A stretch of 52,042 bases of DNA from Acidimicrobiia bacterium (GCA_003235475.1 QJWC01000068.1:1-52042), one strand, 5' to 3'. Counted from the stretch's first letter, positions 1 to 7,355 are shown. Notes: generated by a model from the letters alone, not told the origin. Made by a program: numbers and translations.

Positions 1-2
1 CG

Positions 3-104
3 CTAGGCATTGGCACGGCGTGCGACCTTCTGCTCGAGCCAACGCCGGAGAACTGCGGCAAGGCGCGCAGCGGCTGCGTCGCTGAGTTGGACGTCAGGCC
101 GCAT
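3..104 (-). CDS. Hypothetical 33-residue ORF overlapping the XRE gene end
   Basis: A complete small frame opens with ATG inside the last codons of the XRE gene (the ATG lies 11 nt before the end of that gene) and ends with TAG at 3-5. The predicted peptide is rich in alanine and arginine, with a helical amphipathic look (AAAARLAAVLRRWLEQK). The overlap suggests translational coupling to the regulator. It could be a small partner of the regulator, or simply a chance frame in G+C-rich DNA. No family is recognised. Confidence 0.3.
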   Translation of the reverse strand: MRPDVQLSDAAAARLAAVLRRWLEQKVARRANA

Positions 105-309
105 CGGAATCGTCCTCGAAGAAGAACCCCATATCCCTTCCGAGGACGTTGGCGATGAGCGTCAGCGTCCTGAGGCTGGGCGTGCGAAAACCGCCTTCAT
201 ACGCACTTACTAGGGGGTACGAACGCTCGATGTCGATTGCGAGCTGTTCCCGTGAGAGACCGGCGTCCTCACGTGCTTGCCGGAGTTTGTGAGCCGCGAA
301 CATGGGCAT
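94..309 (-). CDS. XRE-family helix-turn-helix regulator, 71 aa
   Basis: A small single-domain DNA-binding protein of the Cro/C1 (HTH_3) type. Residues about 8-60 form the helix-turn-helix: LRQAREDAGLSREQLAIDI is the typical first and second helix, followed by YPLVSAYEGGFRTPS for the recognition helix and LTLIANVLG for the closing helices. The tail is acidic (EDDSD). There is no dimerisation or peptidase domain, so it resembles immunity repressors or antitoxin-like regulators of mobile elements. A second in-frame ATG at codon 3 is an alternative start. It is transcribed away from the 100-residue gene at 482, with 172 nt between them containing an inverted repeat that could be its operator. The role in controlling the element is inference. 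Confidence 0.75.
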   Translation of the reverse strand: MPMFAAHKLRQAREDAGLSREQLAIDIERSYPLVSAYEGGFRTPSLRTLTLIANVLGRDMGFFFEDDSDAA

Positions 310-348
310 ACGAAGAACTTCCTTCGTGTGCGCCCGTCGCGGTCACCT

Positions 349-365
349 GGGGAACCTGATTCCCC
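349..365. promoter_or_regulatory. Perfect inverted repeat, candidate operator
   Basis: GGGGAA-5 nt-TTCCCC, perfect 6-bp arms, in the divergent region between the XRE gene and the 100-residue gene, 40 nt upstream of the XRE start. Position and symmetry suit autoregulation by the neighbouring XRE protein. Only one copy was noticed, so the assignment is tentative. Confidence 0.35.
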
Positions 366-481
366 GGACCAGCCAGATGGACTGGGTGTTTCCACAATCC
401 ACGTGTCACCCTGAGGTAATACGCTGAATGCGAATGACATGAGTGTAGTTCACATCTCGAATCCGTCAAGGGGGTAGACAC

Positions 482-784
482 ATGCCAGAGTTTCGGGTCT
501 TCAAGACGAGTTGGACCACCGATCAAGCTGTTCGACGGATGGTGGAGGCGGTGGAAGTAGATGGCGGGATGGCAGCGTTCCAGGTCCGTGGACGGCGTGC
601 CCGGGCTCGGCTGAAGAAGGCGGCATATTCGCTGCCCGACGGTTATATCGCTGAAGGTATCGGACACGAACATGCACCCGACGAAGTGTCTCTCGCTTCG
701 AGCGAGTTCGTGACGTTCCTCACAGTTAGGCGGTCGCAGATGGACCTGCCCCGCCTGGGTCCCGCCTTCTTTCGCAACGACTAG
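482..784 (+). CDS. Hypothetical basic protein, 100 aa, in the mobile element
   Basis: No family is recognised. The start is supported by an AAGGGGG ribosome site about 9 nt upstream. The protein is basic in its middle (RVRGRRARARLKKAAY) with mixed alpha/beta character, no membrane segment and no cysteine. It is divergent from the XRE regulator and convergent with the recombinase; the two convergent stop codons overlap on a shared CTAG (781-784). A small basic protein beside a serine integrase could be a recombination directionality factor, but nothing in the sequence proves that. It may equally be a cargo gene of the element. Confidence 0.55.
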   Translation: MPEFRVFKTSWTTDQAVRRMVEAVEVDGGMAAFQVRGRRARARLKKAAYSLPDGYIAEGIGHEHAPDEVSLASSEFVTFLTVRRSQMDLPRLGPAFFRND

Positions 785-2148
785 TTCCGCACGACGAACG
801 TGGCCCGGTTGGGATCGTGGAAGTTCCAGCCTCGCACGGCCTCGCCTACCACAATGTGATCGAGGACCGCTGCGAGCAGTTCACGCTTGGTTTCCACGTC
901 GCCGTTTTCCCAAAGGTCACTAACGGCCTCCCCTGCCGACAGCGATGCGATCGTGCGACTGGTCGGTCGGAGCAGTGACCGCTCGGCTTCGAGGTCATCG
1001 TTGATCCTCTGCGATGCCTTCTCGAACTGTCGGCGGGAGATAGACCCTTCGGCGAACATCGTCGCCAACACGTCGGCCCGTTCCTCGAGCTCGGCGATCC
1101 GTGCCACGCTGCCGCGTTCTTCGGGCTCTGCTGCGAGATGCTCGTCAATAACCGGACTCGTGGCGACTTCGAAGATCCAGTCCCGTACTTGTTCCTCGAG
1201 CGGTTCGGCTTTGATCGTTGTTCCGCCGCATCCACCGAGCGCGGTCGGAGGGCATCCGTAGGAGCGGTTGCCGTGGTTCTTCCTGGTGGTGAGCGTGCGT
1301 CCGCACTTAGTGCAGCGGAGGAACCCGGTCAGAAGGTTCTGTGTCCTTGGCCCCTGTCTCGGCTTGCGTGCGGGGTCGTTCAAGATTGCCTGCAGACGTT
1401 CCCAGTCGCCGCGATCAACTAGTGGTGGCCAGTCAGCCTCGGCGACGATTTCGCCCTTGTACGCGCGGAGCCCTGCGTACCTCGGATTGTGGAGGTACCC
1501 CCGCAGAATCGCGGTGGTCACGGGACGGCCCGTCGTTGTCGTGATTCCCCGGTTCTGGAAATCGCGGACGATGCCGTGGATTGTCTCGCCGCGGAGGAAC
1601 CTCCGCACGGCTTCGCGGTAAGCCTCGGCCTCCCCGGTCCGGAAGTCGTGTCCGTTGTTCTCGTACCCAAATGCGCGGCGGCCGCCCATCCGCTTTCCCT
1701 TCAATGCGGCGTGACGATTGGCATCCTGGAGTCGGACCGCCTTCCGTTCCGACTCTTGGCGGGCCATCGCTCCAAAGATCCTGGCTTGAGCGCGGCCCTC
1801 GGGGCTGGAGAGATCGTACGAGCCAGACGAAACGGTTTCGACCTGTGTTCCGGTCGCCTCGAGTAGGTCCACCAGATCCTCAAGTTCCCGCGGATGTCGA
1901 GTGAGGCGGTCAGTTGCGTATGCGACCACCACATCGACTCCCCCGGCTCTGATCGTGTCAGTGAGGTCGATCCATCCCGGTCTGGTTGCACCCTTGTACG
2001 CGCTTCGGTCGTTGTCTGAGAACACACCAACGAGGTCCCATCCCCGCTTGTCCACGAGGGCGGTACAGAGGTCGTGTTGCCGAGCGACGCCCTCGGCTTC
2101 GCCGGTCGGGTCGTTGCTTATTCGCAGATAGACAGCAGCGCGCATCAT
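781..2148 (-). CDS. Large serine recombinase (integrase), about 455 aa
   Basis: A site-specific recombinase of the large serine family, which cuts and rejoins DNA through a 5'-phosphoserine link. The N-terminal resolvase domain (about residues 1-145) has AVYLRIS with the catalytic serine near residue 10, then DRLTRHPRELEDL and EGRAQARIFGAMARQESER. A recombinase domain follows (RMGGRRAFGY through YLHNPRYAGLRAYKGE). A zinc ribbon comes next, with CTKCGRTL and further cysteines near CPPTALGGC, and last a coiled-coil region (SVARIAELEERADVLATMF). The start was placed at the double ATG 2148/2145 because AGAGGA lies just upstream. Further upstream the frame only reads through antisense-frame dprA sequence. 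The gene looks intact. Its start lies about 40 nt from the dprA junction, so this enzyme most likely made the insertion. Confidence 0.93.
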   Translation of the reverse strand: MMRAAVYLRISNDPTGEAEGVARQHDLCTALVDKRGWDLVGVFSDNDRSAYKGATRPGWIDLTDTIRAGGVDVVVAYATDRLTRHPRELEDLVDLLEATGTQVETVSSGSYDLSSPEGRAQARIFGAMARQESERKAVRLQDANRHAALKGKRMGGRRAFGYENNGHDFRTGEAEAYREAVRRFLRGETIHGIVRDFQNRGITTTTGRPVTTAILRGYLHNPRYAGLRAYKGEIVAEADWPPLVDRGDWERLQAILNDPARKPRQGPRTQNLLTGFLRCTKCGRTLTTRKNHGNRSYGCPPTALGGCGGTTIKAEPLEEQVRDWIFEVATSPVIDEHLAAEPEERGSVARIAELEERADVLATMFAEGSISRRQFEKASQRINDDLEAERSLLRPTSRTIASLSAGEAVSDLWENGDVETKRELLAAVLDHIVVGEAVRGWNFHDPNRATFVVRN

Positions 2149-2182
2149 CGTTCCTCTCGGCTGACCACTCATAGTTGAGATT

Positions 2183-2195
2183 ATCAGATTCGCGT
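2183..2195. other. Element-chromosome junction (att half-site) inside dprA
   Basis: Reading the minus strand, dprA codes W-R-F-P-T-R and then abruptly I-stop. In the DprA family this motif is followed by N-R-x-I-A in a continuous frame. The switch from native to foreign DNA therefore falls within about ten bases here. Large serine integrases recombine at short cores of this kind, so this should be attL or attR. The exact core needs the other junction, which is outside the window. Confidence 0.65.
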
Positions 2196-2798
2196 CGGGA
2201 ACCTCCAACCGTCCGGTCGGATCCCCGGTGGATACTCGCTGACGACTCCCCCTCCAGATTCGAGGATCGAGTCGTGGAGGTCGCCGTTCGACCGCGGGTA
2301 TACGACGTCGATGCCCGAACCGAGCACAGCCACGCAGTGGCCGCAGGCCGCCCTGGACCCTTCGTGTGCCGCGGTGTCGATGCCGCGGGCCAGGCCGCTC
2401 ACGACCGTCCACCCCATCCGAGCCGCCCTTGCCCCGTACTCGGCTGCGAGATCGAGACCGTACGCGGTGCACGTTCGGGTGCCCACGATGCCGATCGACG
2501 GTCGATCACCACAGTCGCCACGCATGAACAGCCAGCGCGGCGCGTCAGGGAACCGCGCAAGGCGCGTCGGATAACCAGCGCCGTCCTTCTGCACCCACGA
2601 GACGCCGAGTTCAGCCAGCTGCGATCGCCGAATCGACGCATCGATCGAGACGGCCTCCCTGACGGTGGAATCATGCGACGTTTTCCCCTTCTCGATCGCA
2701 CGGGCGGCCCCCTTCGCCGAGCCGAAGCGCGCCATGAGCTTGTCGATCGCCCGCGGTGCCAGACCCGTGTACGACAGCCGCAACATCGCATCGCTCAT
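2184..2798 (-). pseudogene. dprA: dprA (DNA processing protein A), 5' part, cut by the element
   Basis: DprA loads RecA on incoming single-stranded DNA during transformation. This frame starts at an ATGA overlap with the end of comM. It keeps the N-terminal helical region and the first half of the Rossmann fold: GIVGTRTCTAYG near residue 100, SGLARGIDTAAHEGS, and AVLGSGIDVVYP. It stops after 204 residues at W-R-F-P-T-R-I, where the family continues with an RN-x-I-A motif and some 90-170 more residues. The remaining 3' part must lie beyond the inserted element, left of the window. The truncated protein lacks part of the DNA-binding fold and the RecA-interacting end, so it is probably inactive unless the element excises. 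Confidence 0.9.
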
Positions 2799-4258
2799 GC
2801 CGGGGACCTCAGCGCGAGCGCCTCTCGCACGTGTTCAGCACGCACGACGTCGGACCGTGCGAGATCGGCGATCGTGCAGCTCACGCGCCGGATTCGGTCC
2901 CACCCCCTCGCGCTCAGGGTCCCGCCGTTCATCGCGTTCTCGAGCATCGAGACGCCGCTGGGTTCGAAGGTCATTGCATCCAGGCGGCTACCCGTGAGGC
3001 GTCGATTCAGCTCACCCCGAGCCGCCTGACGCTCACGTGCATGCATCACCCGTTGTCGGACGGTCGCCGACGACTCCCCAGCATCGCCATGGAGGTCTCT
3101 GGCATCGAGACGCGGCACATCGATCGCCATGTCGAATCGATCTCGTAGCGGGCCCGACAGCCGACGTCGGTACTGCGCGAGCCGTGCATCGCTGCACTCG
3201 CATGGTGTGCGCCTGTCACCGAGGAACCCACAAGGGCAGGGATTCGTGGCAGCAACCACTTGCACGTCCGCGGGAAAGGTCACTGTGTCCGCGACACGCG
3301 CAACCGTGACGATCCCGTCCTCGAGTGGCTGCCGGAGCGCGTCCAGCGTCGAAGGAGCGAACTCGCCCAGTTCATCGAGGAACAACACACCTTGATGCGC
3401 CTTCGACACCTCGCCCGGACGCGGGACGCCTGATCCACCACCAACCATCGCCGGCAACGTCGATGAATGGTGAGGCGCCCGGAAGGGTGGAAGTGAACCG
3501 CTTCCGCGAGGGGTGCCGGCAGCCGCCCACACGAGCGCTACCTCGCGTTCGGCTGCGCGGTCGAGAGGCGGAAGGATCCCCGGGAGGCACTTCGACAACA
3601 GCGACTTCCCTGCCCCCGGAGGGCCGGAGAACAGCAGGTGGTGCCCTCCTGCGGCCGCGATCTCGAGTGCCCGCCTGGCCTGGTGCTGACCGCGCACCGC
3701 CGACAGGTCTGGACACCTCACGGGTGGGCTGGCGTGTGGCACGAGCCGCTCGACGGGGCGCATGCCGGTCGCCGTCGAGACCGCATGCCGGAGTTCTGCG
3801 ATGGCAGCAGTGCAGTCGATGCCCCGGTCGGAGATCATCGTGTCAGCCGACAAGAGGCAGCGACGCTTCCCGCGCTCTGCGACGACGATCCCGCCGAGCG
3901 CAGCCGGTACAGGCTGGACCTGCCCGTTCAGCGACAGTTCCCCGACCGCGACGAAGTCGTTGAACGAGATCGTCCCCTGCGACGCCGCTGCGATGATCGA
4001 CAGCGCTATCGGAAGGTCATACGTGACCCCGGCTTTCGGAATCCCTGCTGGTGAGAGATTGCACACCACGCGACCGCCCGGGAACGAGAAGCCCTGCTGG
4101 CGCATCGCTGACTTGACTCGCTCCCGCGCTTCGCGGACTGCAGCGTCGGGAAGCCCGACGATGATGAAGTTCCCCCGCCCGCCGAGGATCGTCGTTTCGA
4201 TGGTGACGGGTGTCGGATCCGCGCCGACCATGGCGCACGAGGTGACCGTTGAGTACAT
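2795..4258 (-). CDS. comM: ComM/YifB-family Mg-chelatase-like AAA+ ATPase, 487 aa
   Basis: The family includes ComM, a hexameric helicase that helps branch migration during natural transformation. The N-terminal lon-like domain (about 1-160; LPDAAVREARERVKSA, PAGIPKAG) is followed by the AAA+ core with Walker A GPPGAGKS near residue 212, GVLFLDELGEF as Walker B and AATNPCPCGF as sensor. The C-terminal Mg_chelatase_C region contains LSARGWDRIRRVSCTIADL. Length matches the family (about 500). It overlaps dprA by ATGA, so the two were a competence pair before the insertion. A -10 hexamer lies 6 nt upstream of the ATG with no ribosome site, so the transcript is probably leaderless. Confidence 0.95.
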   Translation of the reverse strand: MYSTVTSCAMVGADPTPVTIETTILGGRGNFIIVGLPDAAVREARERVKSAMRQQGFSFPGGRVVCNLSPAGIPKAGVTYDLPIALSIIAAASQGTISFNDFVAVGELSLNGQVQPVPAALGGIVVAERGKRRCLLSADTMISDRGIDCTAAIAELRHAVSTATGMRPVERLVPHASPPVRCPDLSAVRGQHQARRALEIAAAGGHHLLFSGPPGAGKSLLSKCLPGILPPLDRAAEREVALVWAAAGTPRGSGSLPPFRAPHHSSTLPAMVGGGSGVPRPGEVSKAHQGVLFLDELGEFAPSTLDALRQPLEDGIVTVARVADTVTFPADVQVVAATNPCPCGFLGDRRTPCECSDARLAQYRRRLSGPLRDRFDMAIDVPRLDARDLHGDAGESSATVRQRVMHARERQAARGELNRRLTGSRLDAMTFEPSGVSMLENAMNGGTLSARGWDRIRRVSCTIADLARSDVVRAEHVREALALRSPA

Positions 4259-4264
4259 GGCGAC

Positions 4265-4270
4265 AACGTA
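4265..4270 (-). promoter_or_regulatory. -10 element of comM, leaderless type
   Basis: TACGTT 6 nt before the comM ATG; no Shine-Dalgarno sequence is present between. Confidence 0.5.
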
Positions 4271-4309
4271 TGGACGCCGTGTGACACGCTCAAGGGGCGT
4301 GTCACGGGA

Positions 4310-4783
4310 TCAAGCCTGAATCACGGAGATCCAACCGAGGATGCTCGCAACGGGCATGACGATTCCCGGGATCCACATGAAGGGAGGGAGGTCGCTCACG
4401 GCAAGCTTGATCCCCGCCTGGCGATACGGGGACAGGGCGAACCACCACGAAGGCACCACAGCGAGTCCGATGATCGTCAGGACCACGAGAGCCCATGTCT
4501 GCGACTCACCGAGACCGAACCAGGAAATCGCCGCGGTCGCCAGTCCAGCGGCAATGAGCAAACCACCGATCACTCGAATCGCAGTGTGTCGAAATGTTGT
4601 GAGATCCGAAGGCTCCCCGAGGATCGCCTCCGGAGGCCTCCCATAGACAGCACGATCGGTGCGATTCGACACGAAGATGATCGCGGGCCCGACTCCTCGA
4701 TTGTCGAGAAACCCGGTGAGGAACCCGATGAGGAACCACAGCGCGCCGGAGAACGTGAAGAGAACTCGGGCGATCTCCATCAC
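4310..4783 (-). CDS. Small multi-pass membrane protein, 157 aa
   Basis: No family is recognised. Four hydrophobic segments are visible: about residues 8-27 (ARVLFTFSGALWFLIGFLTG), 72-92 (VIGGLLIAAGLATAAISWFG), 97-117 (TWALVVLTIIGLAVVPSWWF) and 136-154 (WIPGIVMPVASILGWISVI). Segment 1 is separated from the rest by a polar loop. The start is GTG at 4783 or the next codon ATG. It lies 51 nt upstream of comM on the same strand and divergent from the small gene at 4935. It is likely an inner-membrane protein of unknown role. Confidence 0.65.
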   Translation of the reverse strand: MMEIARVLFTFSGALWFLIGFLTGFLDNRGVGPAIIFVSNRTDRAVYGRPPEAILGEPSDLTTFRHTAIRVIGGLLIAAGLATAAISWFGLGESQTWALVVLTIIGLAVVPSWWFALSPYRQAGIKLAVSDLPPFMWIPGIVMPVASILGWISVIQA

Positions 4784-4922
4784 GGGAGCAGCACCCGCTC
4801 ATTTCGACCCATGACGATCCCTCCGAGCCGTCATCGACCCGTGACAGCCGCAACCTACGCGTCGTGCACTCCAGAATCAATCCGCGGGCGGGCCATGAGC
4901 CGTTGGCCACCGTCGAACGACA

Positions 4923-4928
4923 TACTCT
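4923..4928 (+). promoter_or_regulatory. -10 element, leaderless type
   Basis: TACTCT 6 nt before the ATG of the 91-residue gene; no ribosome site between. Confidence 0.5.
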
Positions 4929-4934
4929 GCAGAC

Positions 4935-5210
4935 ATGAAGTGGATCTCGATTGCCGTCGCTGTGGGGATCGTCGCCCTTGTCGGATACGGCGTCCACCGT
5001 GGGCTCACGGCTGCCGATCGTCGGGGATGGATCTACTACCGGAACCCGAACCGGCCGCCTCCGCGCCCGATGGGGTTGATCGAGGAGATCTACCAGCCAT
5101 CAGCCACGCACGCCGTGGAACAGGAGACGGTCGAGGACTCGATTGCGGACGACGACGAGTCCGGTGATCCTGACCAGCCAGGATTCGACCCGAGTGCTAC
5201 TCGCCCGTGA
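4935..5210 (+). CDS. Small single-pass membrane protein, 91 aa
   Basis: One N-terminal membrane helix (residues about 3-22, ISIAVAVGIVALVGYGVHRG) precedes a short basic and aromatic stretch (DRRGWIYYRNPNRPPPRP) and a strongly acidic tail (EDSIADDDESGDPD). There is no lipobox. No family is recognised. The start is supported by a -10 hexamer at leaderless spacing. The 3' end overlaps the end of the crotonase gene by 14 nt in the convergent direction. Confidence 0.55.
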   Translation: MKWISIAVAVGIVALVGYGVHRGLTAADRRGWIYYRNPNRPPPRPMGLIEEIYQPSATHAVEQETVEDSIADDDESGDPDQPGFDPSATRP

Positions 5211-5976
5211 ACTCGGGCTGGCGTTTCTCGACGAACGCCGAAGCTCCCTCGGAGGAGTCCTGGGACGCGGACAGCAACGCTTGGGCTTGTTCTTCGAACG
5301 CGAGCGCCTGCTCGAACGTGAAGGCGGACGACCGGTCCAGCGCTCGCTTGATGAACGCCTGCGCGAGCGGTGCTCCCGCTGCCAGCGTCTCGGCGAGGGT
5401 ACGAACCCTCCCACCCAGCTCCTCGACGTCGACGACCTCCGTCAGGAGCCCGTACTCCGCTGCCTCAGCGGCGCCGAACACCCGGCCCGTGAGGGCGAGC
5501 TCCCGTGCACGAGAGAGCCCGACGAGCCGTGGGAGTAGCCATGTGCCGCCGAAGTCGATCGTGAGCCCGCGCTTGACGAAGATCTCTGCGAAGCGTGCGC
5601 GTTCGGTTGCAATCACGAAGTCACAACCGATCGCGAGATTCATCCCCGCGCCGACGGCAACCCCATCGACCGCTGCAATGGTTGGCTTCGACGTGCGATG
5701 GAGCGTCGTCGCGGCACGGGTGATGTCCTTCATCCGTGCAACGTTCTCGGCTGCACTCGGCTGGCTCGACCGTTCTCTGTTCATGTCCGCACCGGCGCAG
5801 AAGTTGTCGCCTTCTCCGGTGAGGACCATCACGCGTTGCCTCGACGCGTCGAAGTCCGCAAACGCTTCCGCGAGCTGTTTCCAACCGTCCGGGGGCGCTG
5901 CGTTCATCGTTCCGGGGTTCGACATGGTGACGGTTCGGACCGACCCCTGATCGTGCACGATTACAAATCCGGCCAT
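5197..5976 (-). CDS. Enoyl-CoA hydratase/isomerase (crotonase) family protein, 259 aa
   Basis: A crotonase-fold acyl-CoA enzyme. The oxyanion-hole segments are present (DNFCAGADM near residue 62 and AAVDGVAVGAGMNLAIGCD near 105-123), then RARFAEIFVKRGLTIDFGGTW and LTGRVFGAAEAAEYGLL. In classical hydratases the first acid of the catalytic pair lies in GGGCEL. Here the matching position is Asn (GAGMNL), while the second region reads GLTIDFGG with Asp, as in PaaG-type isomerases. The enzyme is therefore more likely an isomerase or another crotonase subtype than a housekeeping hydratase. The substrate cannot be told. The neighbouring yraN and comM are unrelated, but icmF and etfBA in the window make an acyl-CoA role plausible. 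Confidence 0.9.
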   Translation of the reverse strand: MAGFVIVHDQGSVRTVTMSNPGTMNAAPPDGWKQLAEAFADFDASRQRVMVLTGEGDNFCAGADMNRERSSQPSAAENVARMKDITRAATTLHRTSKPTIAAVDGVAVGAGMNLAIGCDFVIATERARFAEIFVKRGLTIDFGGTWLLPRLVGLSRARELALTGRVFGAAEAAEYGLLTEVVDVEELGGRVRTLAETLAAGAPLAQAFIKRALDRSSAFTFEQALAFEEQAQALLSASQDSSEGASAFVEKRQPEFTGE

Positions 5977-5984
5977 GTCGGTGC

Positions 5985-5990
5985 AGCGTA
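5985..5990 (-). promoter_or_regulatory. -10 element of the crotonase gene, leaderless type
   Basis: TACGCT 8 nt before the ATG; no ribosome site between. Confidence 0.4.
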
Positions 5991-6031
5991 CCGGAGCAGG
6001 CGGGGTCAGACGGGTTCCCGAAAGCCCCTCC

Positions 6032-6037
6032 TAGGCT
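6032..6037 (+). promoter_or_regulatory. -10 element, leaderless type
   Basis: TAGGCT 7 nt before the ATG of the zinc-site gene at 6045; the spacer CCCCGCC holds no ribosome site. Confidence 0.5.
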
Positions 6038-6044
6038 CCCCGCC

Positions 6045-6290
6045 ATGTTGGGATCCGAAGCACCCCGTCTCGAGAGCAGCCTCGATGACGAGCTCGTCAA
6101 GCCGATCCAGCCGTATCAGGCGCGCAAGGAATACCTGTGCCCCGGCTGTGAATCGATCATCGACGAGGGAGTCGGACACGTCGTCGTGGTCCCGACGGAC
6201 GCTCCTGACCTCCGCCGGCATTGGCATCGTGGGTGCTGGTACAAGGAGCGTCGCCGGCGAGGCGACCACCGGTCATTCAACGCCTCGTAG
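6045..6290 (+). CDS. Small zinc-site protein conserved in actinobacteria, 81 aa
   Basis: The core YLCPGCESIIDEGVGHVVVVP gives one C-x2-C knuckle, and RRHWHRGCW supplies histidines and a third cysteine, together a likely zinc-binding fold. The end is very basic (KERRRRGDHR). Small proteins of this layout are widespread in actinobacteria, often named only as hypothetical or, misleadingly, ATP/GTP-binding. It sits divergent from the crotonase gene and overlaps the 3' end of yraN by 18 nt in the convergent direction. Its function is unknown; nucleic-acid binding is a guess from charge. Confidence 0.65.
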   Translation: MLGSEAPRLESSLDDELVKPIQPYQARKEYLCPGCESIIDEGVGHVVVVPTDAPDLRRHWHRGCWYKERRRRGDHRSFNAS

Positions 6291-6605
6291 CCACCGGATC
6301 GTCGCACCGACCTCCCCGAATTCCACGCCAACGATGTCAAGGCGGGCGATCAATCGCGGGTATGCGTGTGCGGCCCTCGCGAAGCGAGCAAACTTCTCGT
6401 CGTCGACGGCTGCGACTGGGTCATCTCCGTTCCACGACGTCTTCACTTCGACCGCGACGAGCGACCGGCCATCGCGGACAACGACATCGATCTCATCGAC
6501 ATCCACGCGAGCATTGCGTTCGACAACCGTGCAGCCGCGAGATGTGAGGAAGCGCACGGCGAAGTCCTCACCGCTCGTGCCCTTGTCAATGGAGCGCGTC
6601 GTCAT
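6273..6605 (-). CDS. yraN: YraN/UPF0102-family nuclease-like protein, 110 aa
   Basis: The family has a restriction-endonuclease-like fold. Visible motifs are GEDFAVRFL at residue 13, VVERNARVDVDEIDVVVRDG with the acidic residues of the PD-(D/E)xK site, and LVAVEVKTSW. The family usually has G-E-I-D at the E-I-D position; here it is D-E-I-D. Length is normal. Its place beside lepB and comM/dprA is the conserved bacterial context. The gene has its own -10 hexamer at leaderless spacing. The molecular role of the family is poorly defined. Confidence 0.9.
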   Translation of the reverse strand: MTTRSIDKGTSGEDFAVRFLTSRGCTVVERNARVDVDEIDVVVRDGRSLVAVEVKTSWNGDDPVAAVDDEKFARFARAAHAYPRLIARLDIVGVEFGEVGATIRWLRGVE

Positions 6606-6611
6606 CCCGCC

Positions 6612-6617
6612 ACCGTA
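6612..6617 (-). promoter_or_regulatory. -10 element of yraN, leaderless type
   Basis: TACGGT 6 nt before the yraN ATG. Confidence 0.45.
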
Positions 6618-6638
6618 TGAGGCGGCACCGACACGACC

Positions 6639-7355
6639 TCAGATGCCAGACCACCTCGACGGCGGCCAGATGATGACGAATGCCTTGCCGACGACGTCCT
6701 CGATCGGGATGGGCCCGAAGAATCGGGAGTCCTGGCTCGCGGCACGGTTGTCGCCCATGACGAACAGGCGGCCTTCGGGCACCGTCACGGGCCCGAACTC
6801 GCGGATCGGTCGGTCAGGGTCCTTGAGGTACGGTTCGACGAGGCGCAAACCGTTCACCCACACCGCACCGTCCTTGCCTTCCACGACGTCACCGGGGAGC
6901 CCGATGACCCGTTTGATGAACTCCGAGCGCGGGGTGACGACGCCGATGGATTCGAACAGGTTCCGAACGGCAGCCTGGAACGCCGACTCGTCCGGTTGCT
7001 CGAAACCGCCTCGAGGATCGTCGAACACGACGATGTCGCCCCGAGAGATGTCGTTGATCGCATACGTCACTTTGTTGACGAGGACCCTGTCGTTGATGTC
7101 GAGTGTGTCCTCCATCGACGATGATGGGATGTAGAACGCCTGGAACAGGAAGGTCTTGATGCCGATCGCCACGAGGAGGGCGATGACGATCAGGAGCGGA
7201 AACTCGACCCAGAACGGGAGCAACGGTTCCTTCTTCGTGGCTTCCGCATCCTCGGGCTCCTCCTCGATGTCGTGGAGGTCGAGTACGAGATCCTCGGTCG
7301 GGAGGCGCTCGGCGTCGGGCGGGCCCTGGATCGGGTGCTCGTCTTCGTGGGTCAC
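6639..7355 (-). CDS. lepB: Signal peptidase I, 238 aa
   Basis: Cleaves signal peptides of exported proteins at the outer face of the membrane. The N-terminal 50 residues are acidic and cytoplasmic, then one membrane helix (about 52-72, PLLIVIALLVAIGIKTFLF). The catalytic serine is in IPSSSMEDTL and the general-base lysine in RVLVNKVTY. The later boxes are GDIVVFDDP, FIKRVIGLPGD and VMGDNRAASQDSRFFG. Length and box order fit type I actinobacterial LepB. Start is GTG at 7355, chosen because a -10 hexamer lies 7 nt upstream. The gene keeps its usual place near rplS and yraN, although an AlkA gene has come between rplS and lepB, and no rnhB follows. Confidence 0.96.
   Translation of the reverse strand: MTHEDEHPIQGPPDAERLPTEDLVLDLHDIEEEPEDAEATKKEPLLPFWVEFPLLIVIALLVAIGIKTFLFQAFYIPSSSMEDTLDINDRVLVNKVTYAINDISRGDIVVFDDPRGGFEQPDESAFQAAVRNLFESIGVVTPRSEFIKRVIGLPGDVVEGKDGAVWVNGLRLVEPYLKDPDRPIREFGPVTVPEGRLFVMGDNRAASQDSRFFGPIPIEDVVGKAFVIIWPPSRWSGI

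Larger units (their letters stand above)
1..2190. mobile_element. Right part of an integrated serine-recombinase element inserted in dprA
   Basis: The segment carries a large serine recombinase, an XRE-type regulator and small ORFs, none of which belongs to the conserved gene series that starts at dprA. The boundary is sharp: the dprA reading frame is native up to about 2190 and then ends within two codons. The recombinase begins only about 40 nt from the junction, as is usual when an integrase gene lies beside its attachment site. The other end and the missing 3' half of dprA lie left of the window. I see no repeat of the junction sequence in bases 1-2000, so the total size cannot be given. 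No phage structural or conjugation gene is visible, so prophage, ICE or genomic island all remain open. Confidence 0.75.

Noticed and set aside
10-213. Plus-strand ORF of 67 codons at the left edge
   Set aside because: Arg/Ala-rich and antisense to the XRE gene and the small overlap ORF, with no ribosome site.
310-481. tRNA or small RNA gene in the longest gene-free stretch
   Set aside because: No cloverleaf, no CCA end and no long stem was found; only the short inverted repeat reported as a candidate operator.
2149-2472. Extension of the recombinase frame by about 108 codons upstream
   Set aside because: This part lies antisense-frame over the dprA coding region on the same strand, has very Arg-rich random composition, and a ribosome site sits at the double ATG 2145-2148.
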